64,000 bases of DNA from Stenotrophomonas maltophilia. GTDB lineage: Bacteria > Pseudomonadota > Gammaproteobacteria > Xanthomonadales > Xanthomonadaceae. Made by a program: the position numbers and the translations under genes. Below, piece by piece: positions 46,994 to 57,489 of the stretch. The number at the start of each line of letters is the position of its first letter. The first letter of the stretch is position 1. The stretch lies in assembly GCF_001676385.1 (NCBI RefSeq), contig NZ_LYVJ01000004.1:248001-312000 (forward strand), read 5' to 3'. The notes under the pieces are model-generated. The model saw nothing but the letters and a program-made list of their open reading frames with translations, was not told the DNA's origin and ran no database searches.

Positions 46994-47021
46994 TTTATTG
47001 ATTGAACGTTCAATCAATAAA
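46994..47021. promoter_or_regulatory. BetI operator in the betT-betI intergenic region
   Basis: A perfect 28-bp palindrome whose centre reads TTGATTGAACGTTCAATCAA. The core ATTGAACGTTCAAT has the sequence pattern of known BetI sites. It is placed to control both betT (minus) and betIBA (plus), with choline as the expected inducer. Confidence 0.85.
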
Positions 47022-47073
47022 AAGCATAATGACTGTCAGCCCGATCCTTCGGGTCGCAATCCGTGGAGAGACA

Positions 47074-47664
47074 ATGCCGAAGAAAGGCGTGGAACCGGTA
47101 CGGCGCGAACAGCTGATCCGGGCCACTTTCCAGACCATCGACGAGATCGGCATGGCCGATGCGACCGTCGCCACCATCGCGAAGAAGGCAGGGCTGTCCA
47201 GCGGCATCGTCGCCCACTACTTCGGCGACAAGGACGGCCTGCTCAATGCTGCAATGCGGCAGATCCTGCGCGAGCTGAAGCAGGCGGTCGCCCGCTGCCG
47301 TGCCGACGCCGGCGAAGACCCGCGCGCGCAGCTGCGCGCCATCGTCGATGGCAACTTCGATGACAGCCAGATCAACGGTACCGCGATGCGCGTCTGGCTC
47401 ACCTTCTGGGCCGCGAGCATGCACCAGCCGGAACTGGCCCGGCTGCAGCGCGCCAACGACCAGCGCCTGTTCTCCAACCTGTGCCACCAGTTCAACCGCC
47501 TGCTGCCCCACCCGCAGGCCCGCCTCGCCGCCCGCGGCCTGGCCGCGATGATCGACGGGCTGTGGCTGCGCGGCAGCCTGGTCGGCGGCCAGTTCAACGC
47601 CGAGAAGTGCCGTCGCATCGCCTACGGCTACATCGACTTCCAGTTGCAGGCTGCCGCGCTATAA
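47074..47664 (+). CDS. betI: Choline-responsive TetR repressor BetI
   Basis: TetR-family repressor of choline-to-betaine genes. 196 residues from ATG 47074 (GGAGAG upstream), the normal BetI length; a frame open from 47002 overlaps the operator. The helix-turn-helix is at about 27-50 (ATVATIAKKAGLSSGIVAHYFGDKDGL). The C-terminal ligand domain has BetI features such as RVWLTFWAASMHQPELARLQ and LIDGLWLRG-type MIDGLWLRGSL. Confidence 0.95.
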   Translation: MPKKGVEPVRREQLIRATFQTIDEIGMADATVATIAKKAGLSSGIVAHYFGDKDGLLNAAMRQILRELKQAVARCRADAGEDPRAQLRAIVDGNFDDSQINGTAMRVWLTFWAASMHQPELARLQRANDQRLFSNLCHQFNRLLPHPQARLAARGLAAMIDGLWLRGSLVGGQFNAEKCRRIAYGYIDFQLQAAAL

Positions 47665-47703
47665 GCGCCCCAGCACCCCGCCCCCTTCCAAGGAGTACGC
47701 CCC

Positions 47704-49176
<1,473 letters not shown>

Positions 49177-49277
49177 CCGGCGCGCCCCGAGCCCGCCCCA
49201 TCGCCCGGCCGCCGCGCCGGGCCGACATTCCGCCGGGACGTGTGCATGCAGCGCGCCCCGGCCTGCAGGAGACACCC

Positions 49278-50960
49278 ATGAGCACCCACAACGAGTACGA
49301 CTACATCATCATCGGCGCCGGTTCGGCCGGCAACGTGCTGGCCACCCGCCTCACCGAAGATGCCGATGTCAGCGTGCTGCTGCTGGAAGCCGGTGGCCCG
49401 GACTACCGTTTCGACTTCCGTACCCAGATGCCGGCCGCACTGGCCTTCCCGTTGCAGGGCAAGCGCTACAACTGGGCATACAAGACCGATCCCGAGCCCT
49501 TCATGAACAACCGCCGCATGGACTGCGGCCGTGGCAAGGGCCTGGGCGGCTCGTCGCTGATCAACGGCATGTGCTACATCCGCGGCAACGCAATGGACTA
49601 CGACAACTGGGCGAGCATGCCGGGCCTGGAAGACTGGACCTACCTGGACTGCCTGCCCTACTTCCGCAAGGCCGAAACCCGCGACATCGGCCCCAATGAC
49701 TACCACGGCGGCGACGGCCCGCTGCGCGTGACCACGCCGAAGGCCGGCAACAACGAGCTGTTCGCTGCGATGGTAGAAGCCGGCGTGCAGGCCGGCTACC
49801 CACGCACCGACGACCTCAACGGCTACCAGCAGGAAGGCTTCGGCCCGATGGATCGCACGGTGACCCCGAAGGGCCGTCGTTCCAGCACCGCCCGCGGCTA
49901 CCTGGACCTGGCCAGGCCACGCCCGAACCTGACCATCGTCACCCATGCGCTGACCGACCGCATCCTGTTCTCGGGCAAGCGTGCGGTGGGCGTGCAGTGG
50001 CTGCACAACGACCAGCCGCAGCGTGCGACCGCCCGCCGCGAAGTGCTGCTGTGTGGCGGCGCCATCGCCTCCCCGCAGATCCTGCAGCGCTCCGGTGTCG
50101 GCCCGGCCGACCTGCTGCGCGGCCTGGACATCGACCTGGTGCACCACCTGCCGGGCGTCGGCGCCAACCTGCAGGACCACCTGGAGATGTACCTGCAGTA
50201 CGAGTGCAAGAAGCCGGTGTCGCTGGCCCCGGCGCTGAAGCTGTACAACCAGCCGGCGATCGGTGCCGAGTGGCTGTTCCTGGGCACCGGCATCGGCGCC
50301 AGCAACCAGTTCGAGGCCGGCGGCTTCATCCGCAGCGACGCCGAATTCGACTGGCCCAACCTGCAGTACCACTTCCTGCCGGTGGCGATCAATTACAACG
50401 GCTCCAACCCGATCAAGGCGCACAGCTTCCAGATGCATGTCGGCTCCATGCGCTCGCCCAGCCGCGGCCGCATCCACGTGCGCTCCAAGGACCCGCGCGA
50501 ACATCCGAGCATCCTGTTCAACTACATGTCTCACGAGCAGGACTGGCGCGAATTCCGCGCGGCGATCCGCATCACCCGCGAGATCTTCGCGCAGCCGGCG
50601 CTGGCCCCGTACAGCGGCCGCGAGATCTCGCCGGGCAGCGCGCTGCAGACCGATGCGCAGATCGATGCGTTCGTGCGCGAGCACGCCGAGACCGCCTACC
50701 ATCCTTCGTGCTCGAACAAGATGGGCCATGCCGACGACCCGATGGCGGTGGTCGATGGCCAGGGCCGCGTGCACGGCCTGGAAGGCCTGCGCATCGTCGA
50801 TGCCTCGATCATGCCGCAGGTGGTGACCGGCAACCTCAACGCGCCGACCATCATGATGGCGGAGAAGCTGGCCGACGTGATCCGCGGCCGCACGCCGCTG
50901 CCCCGCAGCACCGCACCCTACTACAAGGCCAACGGCGCACCGGTGCGCAAGCAGGGCTGA
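49278..50960 (+). CDS. betA: Choline dehydrogenase BetA
   Basis: FAD-dependent GMC oxidoreductase that converts choline to betaine aldehyde. 560 residues from ATG 49278 (GCAGGAG upstream). FAD-binding motif [18 protein letters not shown] at about 8-25; GMC signatures [20 protein letters not shown] (about 78-97) and [15 protein letters not shown]. Catalytic-region motif [18 protein letters not shown] near the C-terminus. Last gene of betIBA. Confidence 0.96.
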   Translation: MSTHNEYDYIIIGAGSAGNVLATRLTEDADVSVLLLEAGGPDYRFDFRTQMPAALAFPLQGKRYNWAYKTDPEPFMNNRRMDCGRGKGLGGSSLINGMCYIRGNAMDYDNWASMPGLEDWTYLDCLPYFRKAETRDIGPNDYHGGDGPLRVTTPKAGNNELFAAMVEAGVQAGYPRTDDLNGYQQEGFGPMDRTVTPKGRRSSTARGYLDLARPRPNLTIVTHALTDRILFSGKRAVGVQWLHNDQPQRATARREVLLCGGAIASPQILQRSGVGPADLLRGLDIDLVHHLPGVGANLQDHLEMYLQYECKKPVSLAPALKLYNQPAIGAEWLFLGTGIGASNQFEAGGFIRSDAEFDWPNLQYHFLPVAINYNGSNPIKAHSFQMHVGSMRSPSRGRIHVRSKDPREHPSILFNYMSHEQDWREFRAAIRITREIFAQPALAPYSGREISPGSALQTDAQIDAFVREHAETAYHPSCSNKMGHADDPMAVVDGQGRVHGLEGLRIVDASIMPQVVTGNLNAPTIMMAEKLADVIRGRTPLPRSTAPYYKANGAPVRKQG

Positions 50961-50994
50961 ACGCATCGCACAACCCGGAATGCCCGCCGGTCAG

Positions 50995-51039
50995 GGCCCG
51001 GCGCTGCCTGGCACACCGTGGCTTCGGCAGCGCCGGGCC
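50995..51039. repeat. Hairpin downstream of betA
   Basis: GGCCCGGCGCTGCC pairs perfectly with GGCAGCGCCGGGCC (14 bp) around 17 nt. No T-run; a palindromic repeat or transcript-stabilising stem. Confidence 0.65.
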
Positions 51040-51186
51040 GCGTCCGGCGGTGTTTGACGTTATTGCACAACCCGCCCCAGGCGCCCCCTTCGCGTTTTCC
51101 CTACGGCGGGGTATGCTGCAATGACCGGTCGTTGCCGATACGCTCAGCGCCGGACCCTAATACACCACGATTCCTGGAGGGGGAAT

Positions 51187-52863
51187 ATGAGTCTGGATCG
51201 TCCCTGGCTGCAGAGCTATCCGAAAGGCGTTCCCGCCGAAATCGACGTCAATGAATTCCATTCGGTAGCTTCGGTCTTCGACGCTTCTGTTGCGAAATTC
51301 CGCGACCGGCCCGCCTACTCCAGCTTCGGCAAGGTATTGACCTACGGTGAAACGGACGCACTGGTGAACCAGTTCGCGGCCTACCTGCTGGGCGAGCTCA
51401 AGCTCAAGAAGGGCGACCGCGTGGCCCTGATGATGCCCAACTGCCTGCAGTATCCGGTCGCCACCTTCGGCGTGCTGCGTGCGGGCCTGACCGTGGTCAA
51501 CGTCAACCCGCTGTACACCCCCCGCGAACTCAGGCACCAGCTGGCTGACGCTGGCGTGACCGCACTGGTGGTGGTCGACAACTTCGGCAACACCGTCGAG
51601 CAGGTCATTGCCGATACCCCGGTCAAGCACGTGATCACCACCGGCCTGGGCGACCTGCTGGGTGGCAAGGGCGCGATCATCAACTTCGTACTCAAGTACA
51701 TCAAGAAGATGGTGCCCAATTACCACATCAAGGGTGCCGTGCGCTTCAGGCAGGCGCTCAAGCTGGGCAGTCGCCACACGCTTCCGAAGGTCGAGATCGA
51801 CCACGACGATATCGCCTTCCTGCAGTACACCGGCGGCACCACCGGCGTGGCCAAGGGCGCAATGCTCACCAACCGCAACCTGATCGCCAACATGCAGCAG
51901 GCCTCGGCCTGGATCAGTGCATCGGGCATCGAGATGGGCAAGGAGTGGATCATCACCGCCCTGCCGCTCTACCACATCTTCGCGCTCACCGCGAACGGCC
52001 TGGTCTTCATGAAGTTCGGTGGCTGCAACCACCTGATCACCAACCCGCGCGACATGAAGGGCTTCGTCAAGGAGCTCAGGTCGGTACGATTCACCGCGAT
52101 CACCGGCGTCAACACGCTGTTCAACGGCCTGCTCAACACGCCGGGTTTCGATACCGTCGACTTCTCGTCGCTGAAGGTCACCCTGGGCGGCGGCATGGCG
52201 GTCCAGCGTGCCGTGGCCGAGCGCTGGAAGAAGACCACCGGCGTGACCCTGGTGGAGGCCTACGGGCTGACCGAAACCTCTCCGGCGGCCTGCATCAATC
52301 CGCTCACCCTTTCCGAATACAATGGCTCGATCGGCCTGCCGATCCCGTCGACCGATGCCTGCATCAAGGACGACAACGGTACGATCCTGCCATTGGGCGA
52401 AGTCGGCGAGCTCTGCATCAAGGGCCCGCAGGTGATGAAGGGGTATTGGCAGCGCCCGGAGGAAACAGCCAAGGCCATCGACGCCGATGGCTGGCTGCAT
52501 ACCGGCGACATGGCGAAGATGGACGATCGCGGATTCTGCTACATCGTCGACCGCAAGAAGGACATGATCCTGGTGTCCGGCTTCAACGTCTATCCGAACG
52601 AAGTGGAAGACGTGATCGCCATGATGCCGGGCGTACTGGAGGTCGCGGCGGTCGGCGTGCCGGACGAGAAGTCGGGCGAAGTGGTCAAGGTCGTCATCGT
52701 GAAGAAGGACCCGAACCTGACCGCCGAGATGGTCAAGGAGCATGCCCGGGCCAACCTCACCGGCTACAAGCACCCCAGAATCGTAGAATTCCGAAAGGAA
52801 CTGCCGAAGACCAATGTCGGCAAGATCCTGCGCCGCGAACTGCGCGACACGCCCGCCCAGTAA
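51187..52863 (+). CDS. rpfB: Long-chain fatty acyl-CoA ligase FadD / RpfB
   Basis: Activates free fatty acids to acyl-CoA; in Xanthomonas RpfB also turns over DSF-family signals. 558 residues from ATG 51187, with GGAGGGGGAAT immediately upstream. ANL-superfamily motifs: YTGGTTGVAKGAM (P-loop), EAYGLTETSPAA, GWLHTGDMAKMD and the C-terminal Lys motif PKTNVGKILRREL. Directly upstream of rpfF on the same strand, but a terminator separates them, so they need not be one transcript. Confidence 0.93.
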   Translation: MSLDRPWLQSYPKGVPAEIDVNEFHSVASVFDASVAKFRDRPAYSSFGKVLTYGETDALVNQFAAYLLGELKLKKGDRVALMMPNCLQYPVATFGVLRAGLTVVNVNPLYTPRELRHQLADAGVTALVVVDNFGNTVEQVIADTPVKHVITTGLGDLLGGKGAIINFVLKYIKKMVPNYHIKGAVRFRQALKLGSRHTLPKVEIDHDDIAFLQYTGGTTGVAKGAMLTNRNLIANMQQASAWISASGIEMGKEWIITALPLYHIFALTANGLVFMKFGGCNHLITNPRDMKGFVKELRSVRFTAITGVNTLFNGLLNTPGFDTVDFSSLKVTLGGGMAVQRAVAERWKKTTGVTLVEAYGLTETSPAACINPLTLSEYNGSIGLPIPSTDACIKDDNGTILPLGEVGELCIKGPQVMKGYWQRPEETAKAIDADGWLHTGDMAKMDDRGFCYIVDRKKDMILVSGFNVYPNEVEDVIAMMPGVLEVAAVGVPDEKSGEVVKVVIVKKDPNLTAEMVKEHARANLTGYKHPRIVEFRKELPKTNVGKILRRELRDTPAQ

Positions 52864-52889
52864 GGGTTTTCGGCAATCTGGACGGCTTG

Positions 52890-52919
52890 GGCCCGGGACG
52901 GGAACGCTCCGGGCCTTTT
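52890..52919 (+). terminator. Intrinsic terminator between rpfB and rpfF
   Basis: GGCCCGG and CCGGGCC pair around 12 nt, followed by TTTT. Implies rpfF has its own promoter within 52920-53023, which I cannot pinpoint. Confidence 0.75.
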
Positions 52920-53023
52920 CGCATGCGCCACCGCAGAGGCGGTGTAGCATCGCCGCGTGTGTGGACCGTCCGGCCCGCCGGCCACCCACCCCTCTCTGCG
53001 GGCCGCACGTCGAGGACCCTTCC

Positions 53024-53896
53024 ATGAGTACCATTGAAAAGCTGCCCGTCAGCGGCGCCCCCTTCGCCACCATCCGCACCGAGGACAGCGACGATGGCGC
53101 CGCCCACTGGCTGTTCATGCATGCCGACGCCGGCACCGGCATCCGCCCCTGCTGCCGCAAGGACATGCTTGACGAGATGTGGGCCTACATGAGCGCCATC
53201 ACCCGCAGCCCGGCGGAGCGCCACGCCGGCAGGCTGCGTCATTTCGTACTGGCATCCGATGCCGCCGCGTACAACCTGGGGGGCGACCTGGACCTGTTCA
53301 CCCGGCTGATCCGGGAAGGCAACCGGGACCTCCTGCTGACCTACGCCCAGCGTTGCGTGGAAGGCGTCCACCACCTGCATACCGGCTTCGGCGGCGACAT
53401 CCGCTCCATCGCGCTGATCCAGGGCGATGCGCTGGGCGGCGGCCTGGAGATGGCCCTGGCCTGCCACACCATCGTGGCCGAGGAAGGCAGCGGCCTGGGC
53501 CTGCCAGAGGTGCTGTTCGGCCTGTTCCCGGGCATGGGCGCCTACTCCTTCCTGTGCCGCCGGGTGTCTCCGCACCTGGCCGAGAAGATCATCCTCGACG
53601 GTCGCGTGTACAGCGCCGAGGAGATGCACGCGATGGGGGTGGTCGACGTGCTGGTGAAGAAGGGCGAGGGCCGCGCCGCCGTCGAGGACCTCATCCGCCA
53701 GCAGCAGCGCATCCCACAGTCATACCTGGCGATGAACGCCGCACGCGCCATCGCCCAGCCCGTCGGCTATGACGAACTCCTGGAGATCACCAAGGTCTGG
53801 GTCGATTCCGCCCTGGCCCTGGGCGACCGTTCGTTGCGCACCATGGATCGCTTGATCAAGGCCCAGACCCGTCGCGCCAGTCTCGACGCGGCCTGA
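53024..53896 (+). CDS. rpfF: DSF synthase RpfF (enoyl-CoA hydratase/thioesterase family)
   Basis: Makes the diffusible signal factor, a cis-2-unsaturated fatty acid, from acyl-ACP. 290 residues from ATG 53024 (GAGGA upstream), the Xanthomonas RpfF size. The crotonase fold includes the oxyanion-hole segment LIQGDALGGGLEMALACH, and both catalytic Glu are present as E142 (GLEMA) and E162 (LPEVLFG), equivalent to E141/E161 of X. campestris. The context with rpfB and rpfG-rpfC removes doubt about generic enoyl-CoA hydratases. Confidence 0.95.
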   Translation: MSTIEKLPVSGAPFATIRTEDSDDGAAHWLFMHADAGTGIRPCCRKDMLDEMWAYMSAITRSPAERHAGRLRHFVLASDAAAYNLGGDLDLFTRLIREGNRDLLLTYAQRCVEGVHHLHTGFGGDIRSIALIQGDALGGGLEMALACHTIVAEEGSGLGLPEVLFGLFPGMGAYSFLCRRVSPHLAEKIILDGRVYSAEEMHAMGVVDVLVKKGEGRAAVEDLIRQQQRIPQSYLAMNAARAIAQPVGYDELLEITKVWVDSALALGDRSLRTMDRLIKAQTRRASLDAA

Positions 53897-53920
53897 CTCT
53901 CCCTCCCCCAGAAGGGTTCA

Positions 53921-53947
53921 AGCCCGGTTGGCCACCGGGCTTTTTTT
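53921..53947 (+). terminator. Intrinsic terminator of rpfF
   Basis: AGCCCGGT-TGGCC-ACCGGGCT followed by a run of seven Ts. The T-run is on the plus strand only, 24 nt after the rpfF stop. Confidence 0.92.
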
Positions 53948-53973
53948 CGCCTGCCGCCCTGCCTGCCCCGGAG

Positions 53974-56148
53974 CTAGCGCTCGCGATCATCGGCAGCGCC
54001 GCGCAGCCGACGCTCGGCCCGCGCATCGAGCGCGCGGCGGCCTTCCTTGATCGCGTCCTGCAGGATCGCTACGCGCTGCCGCCATTCGGCCTTGAGCTGC
54101 CAATCGGCCATCCGCATCAGTTCGCCCGCGCGGTTGGCGGCCCGCATCAGGCCGAGATTGCTGGCCACCCCCTTGATCGCGTGGGCCTGCTCGCGGAACA
54201 CCTCCCACCGGGCACCCTCGCCGGCCTGCTCGGCCTTGCCCATGCAGCTGGCAGCGTCTTCCAGGCATTGGCGGATGAACTCGCGCTCGAAGCCATCCCC
54301 CATGCCCAGCGACGCCAGTTCGTCCAGCACGCTGCTGTCGAGCACGCCATCCTGCTGCAGGACCGACGGCCTCACCACCGGCGGCGCAGCGCTTCTCAAC
54401 TGCGCATTGCTGGCGATTTCGGCCAGGGTATCGAGCAGCCGCACCGCCACCACCGGCTTGGCCAGGAACGCATGCGCGCCGGCCTGCGTACAGCGCTGGA
54501 TCGCCTCGGGAGTGACATCGGCGCTGAGCACCAGCACCGGCGTGCGTGGACCGCCACCGGCCTGCATCACCCTCAGCTCCTTCAGCATGTCCAGCCCACT
54601 CATGCCCGGCATGTGCAGGTCGACGATGACCGCATCGAACTCGCTGCCCGCCAGGGCATCCAGCACGGCTTCGCCACCGTCGACGCACAGCACCCGATGG
54701 CCTGCCTTCTGCAACAGGCGCTGCAGCACCATCCGGTTCGCTTCGTGGTCGTCCGCCACCAGGATCTGCATGCTGCGCACCCGCGCGCGATGGCGCAGGA
54801 AGGGATCCGCGAATGCGATCACGTTGCCGCCCGCGCCCGCCTCCTCGGACGGTGCCACGGACGGCACCGCGCCGGGGACCCTCGGCTGCGGCGGCGCAAA
54901 CGGAAGTTCCACCCAGAAGTGGCTGCCCCGGGGCGGATTATCCAGGTAGCCGATCTCGCCCTCCATCGCCTCGACCAGGCCTTTGGCGATGGTCGTGCCC
55001 AGGCCGGTGCCCTCATGGCGCCGGGCCATGCTTACATCAGCCTGTTCGAAGGCATCGAACAAGCGCGCCCGCATCGCCGGGGGCACACCGATGCCCGTGT
55101 CGAAGATGTCAAAGCGCAGGCGCACCGCCCCGCTGGTATCGGCGTGTACCACGCCCACCCGCATCTCGACCCGGCCGTGGTCGGTGAACTTGACGGCGTT
55201 GCCCGCCAGGTTCAACAGGATCTGCCGCAGGTGCCCGACATCGCCACGCAACCGCGCCGGGACCCCGTCGGCGACCTTCACGCGATAATCAAGGCGCTTG
55301 GCCTTGGCCTGTGGCAGCAGGATCAGGCCAATGGCCTGGATCACGTCAGCCAGGGCGAAATCCTCGGCGACCACTCGGAGCTTCCCGGCCTCGATGGCCG
55401 AGATGTCCAGGACCTCCTCGACCAGCGCCAACAGGCTGCGGGAGGACGCCTGGATCGTGTTCAGGCACTCGCGCTGCTCATCGTCCAGGCGCGTGGTTGC
55501 GAGCACCTCGGTCATGCCGTTGAGGCCGTTCAGCGGAGTCCGGAACTCATGGCTCATGTTGGCCAGGAAGCGGCTCTTGGCCTCGCTCGCGCGGCGTGCT
55601 TCGGCCATCGCCTCGGTCAACTGCCGCAACAGCGTCGAGAAATACAGGGGCACCGCCGCCAGCCCAAGCCAGAGCCCGATCGCCAAGCGGAAATTCTGTT
55701 GCCAGTACGCCGTGAGCAGCACGGTACAGCCGAAGCTGGCCATGGCCATCGCCACCGCCACGTACAGGTAATGGTTGCCGAAGCGCATGCCGTTGCCGAC
55801 CGTGACCCACATCACCACGATGTAGACCCAGGCCAGGGGTTCGCCCATCTGCACCATGCCGGCGGCAATCAGGCCGTAATCGGCCAGCATGCCCAGTACC
55901 CGGCGCGGATCGGAACGTTCCGGCCGCCACAGCAGCCAACCGAACAGCAGCAGCGACAGGCTCAGGCCGGTCAGCACGATGGCCAGCACGCCCACGTACT
56001 GCCCGTGCGGCAGATCGTGGCGCGGCGCCGGCAACAGCACGTACCCAAGGATCAGGCTGATCAGGACGATGCGGACGATCTGCTGGCCGTGCTCGCTGTC
56101 CTGGCGCTGGGACAGGCGCAGCCGCAGTTGCGCCAGCAGGCGTTTCAC
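53974..56148 (-). CDS. rpfC: DSF sensor hybrid histidine kinase RpfC
   Basis: Membrane sensor for DSF; phosphorelay to RpfG, and it also restrains RpfF. 724 residues, very close to X. campestris RpfC. Five or six helices at about 23-175 form the input region. Dimerisation/phosphoacceptor: H200 in FLANMSHEFRTPLNG. ATPase with NLAGNAVKFTD, DTGIGVPPAM and GTGLGTTI. Receiver with D510 (VIVDLHMPGMSG). C-terminal HPt with H656 (EQAHAIKGVASNLG). The start overlaps the rpfG stop (ATGA on the minus strand). The short N-terminus suits the S. maltophilia rpf-2 type more than the long ten-helix rpf-1 type. Confidence 0.94.
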   Translation of the reverse strand: MKRLLAQLRLRLSQRQDSEHGQQIVRIVLISLILGYVLLPAPRHDLPHGQYVGVLAIVLTGLSLSLLLFGWLLWRPERSDPRRVLGMLADYGLIAAGMVQMGEPLAWVYIVVMWVTVGNGMRFGNHYLYVAVAMAMASFGCTVLLTAYWQQNFRLAIGLWLGLAAVPLYFSTLLRQLTEAMAEARRASEAKSRFLANMSHEFRTPLNGLNGMTEVLATTRLDDEQRECLNTIQASSRSLLALVEEVLDISAIEAGKLRVVAEDFALADVIQAIGLILLPQAKAKRLDYRVKVADGVPARLRGDVGHLRQILLNLAGNAVKFTDHGRVEMRVGVVHADTSGAVRLRFDIFDTGIGVPPAMRARLFDAFEQADVSMARRHEGTGLGTTIAKGLVEAMEGEIGYLDNPPRGSHFWVELPFAPPQPRVPGAVPSVAPSEEAGAGGNVIAFADPFLRHRARVRSMQILVADDHEANRMVLQRLLQKAGHRVLCVDGGEAVLDALAGSEFDAVIVDLHMPGMSGLDMLKELRVMQAGGGPRTPVLVLSADVTPEAIQRCTQAGAHAFLAKPVVAVRLLDTLAEIASNAQLRSAAPPVVRPSVLQQDGVLDSSVLDELASLGMGDGFEREFIRQCLEDAASCMGKAEQAGEGARWEVFREQAHAIKGVASNLGLMRAANRAGELMRMADWQLKAEWRQRVAILQDAIKEGRRALDARAERRLRGAADDRER

Positions 56149-57314
56149 GCGCCCAGCCCCGGGCGCGCCGAGGCGACCGAATGCTCGGCGCAGATCAGTT
56201 CAAGCTGCTCACGCCCCTTCATCAGCGCGTCCACGCAGCGCGGATCGAACAGTCGGCCACGCTGGGCATAGAGATAGGCCAACGTGGCTTCCAGGGTCCA
56301 GGCTTCCTTGTAGGGACGCGGCGAGATGAGCGCATCGAAGACATCGGCCACAGCGACAATGCGCGCTTCCAGCGGGATCGCTTCGCCGACCAGGCCATCC
56401 GGATAGCCGCTGCCATCGAAGCGCTCGTGATGGCGCAGCGCGATCAGCGCACCCACCTGGATGAAACGGTTCTGGCTGCCACTGAGCAGCTCGTGGCCGA
56501 TACGCGGGTGCCGGCGCATGATCGCCAGCTCCTCGTCGTTGAGCTTGCCCTGCTTGAGCAGCACCGCGTCTGGAATGGCGATCTTGCCCATGTCGTGCAG
56601 CGGTGCCGCCATTTCGATCAGCCGCACGTCCTCTTCAGGCAGCCCCAGCTGATCGGCGATCAGGCCTGCAACGCGCGCCATGCGCTCGAGGTAGGCGCTG
56701 GTGCCGGCGTCACGGAACTCGATCGCCCGGGCCAATCGCGACAGAGTCTCGCGTTCGCGCTCTTCGACCTCGTGCATGCTGGCCAGCAGCCGTTGTTCCA
56801 GCGACAGCGCTCGCTGCTTCACGTTCTCGCTCTGCTGGCGCAACTGCAGCAGGTTGAAGCAGCGCGCACGCAGCTCGCGCGGCCGGATCGGCTTGACCAG
56901 GAAATCGATGACACCCGCTTCCAGCGCCGCTTGCCGGATCGGTTCGTCGCCAACCACCGTGACCAGGATCACCGGAATGTCACGGTGCTTGGGCAGGCGG
57001 CGGAAACGGCGGGCAAACTCCAGCCCATCCATCTCCGGCATGCGGTAGTCAAGCAGCAGCAGATCGACCGGATGCGCCTCGCACCAGGCCAATGCGGCCA
57101 GCGGATCACCAAAGTCATGCACGCTCAGTTCTGGCGCGATGTCCTCGATGACATGGCGCAACATCGTCCGCGCGGACGTCTGGTCATCAATAATGACGAT
57201 GTTCAACGCGTACTCTGCCTGGTTTCTCGACCATGCTGGATCATCAGCAGGCGAGGATACCCTGCCGCTGCGAACGCTCGCACCCTGCATCGGCGTGACT
57301 CCCGTGTCGTGCAT
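56145..57314 (-). CDS. rpfG: HD-GYP response regulator RpfG (cyclic di-GMP phosphodiesterase)
   Basis: Output of DSF sensing: degrades cyclic di-GMP when phosphorylated. 389 residues from ATG 57314; starting at residue 9 (ATG 57290) would give 381 residues, nearer the X. campestris length, and is quite possible. Receiver domain at about 36-155 with D89 (LLLLDYRMPEMDG). HD-GYP domain at about 190-375: LHDMGKIAIPD (H240-D241) and RHHERFDGSGYPDGL, with metal and substrate residues intact. Overlaps rpfC; no rpfH lies between them, unlike X. campestris. Confidence 0.94.
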   Translation of the reverse strand: MHDTGVTPMQGASVRSGRVSSPADDPAWSRNQAEYALNIVIIDDQTSARTMLRHVIEDIAPELSVHDFGDPLAALAWCEAHPVDLLLLDYRMPEMDGLEFARRFRRLPKHRDIPVILVTVVGDEPIRQAALEAGVIDFLVKPIRPRELRARCFNLLQLRQQSENVKQRALSLEQRLLASMHEVEERERETLSRLARAIEFRDAGTSAYLERMARVAGLIADQLGLPEEDVRLIEMAAPLHDMGKIAIPDAVLLKQGKLNDEELAIMRRHPRIGHELLSGSQNRFIQVGALIALRHHERFDGSGYPDGLVGEAIPLEARIVAVADVFDALISPRPYKEAWTLEATLAYLYAQRGRLFDPRCVDALMKGREQLELICAEHSVASARPGLGA

Positions 57315-57489
57315 CCCGGTTCATGATCGTCGTCACAGCGTGAAGCGGATTCTCCGCGCTGCGTACTCCCCTGCCGCCGATCAAGCCATAGCCGACGTCA
57401 AGGACGTGCATTAACGATACGCCGCGTGCGGGAGGCGTCAATCGCGCCGTCTCATTTCGCGACGGCGCGCACAAACGGGCTCGAAAGCC

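Noticed and set aside
51115..51141. GCCGATAC upstream of rpfB as a FliA box
   Set aside because: The octamer 11 nt upstream reads GCTGCAAT, with no resemblance to a FliA -35.
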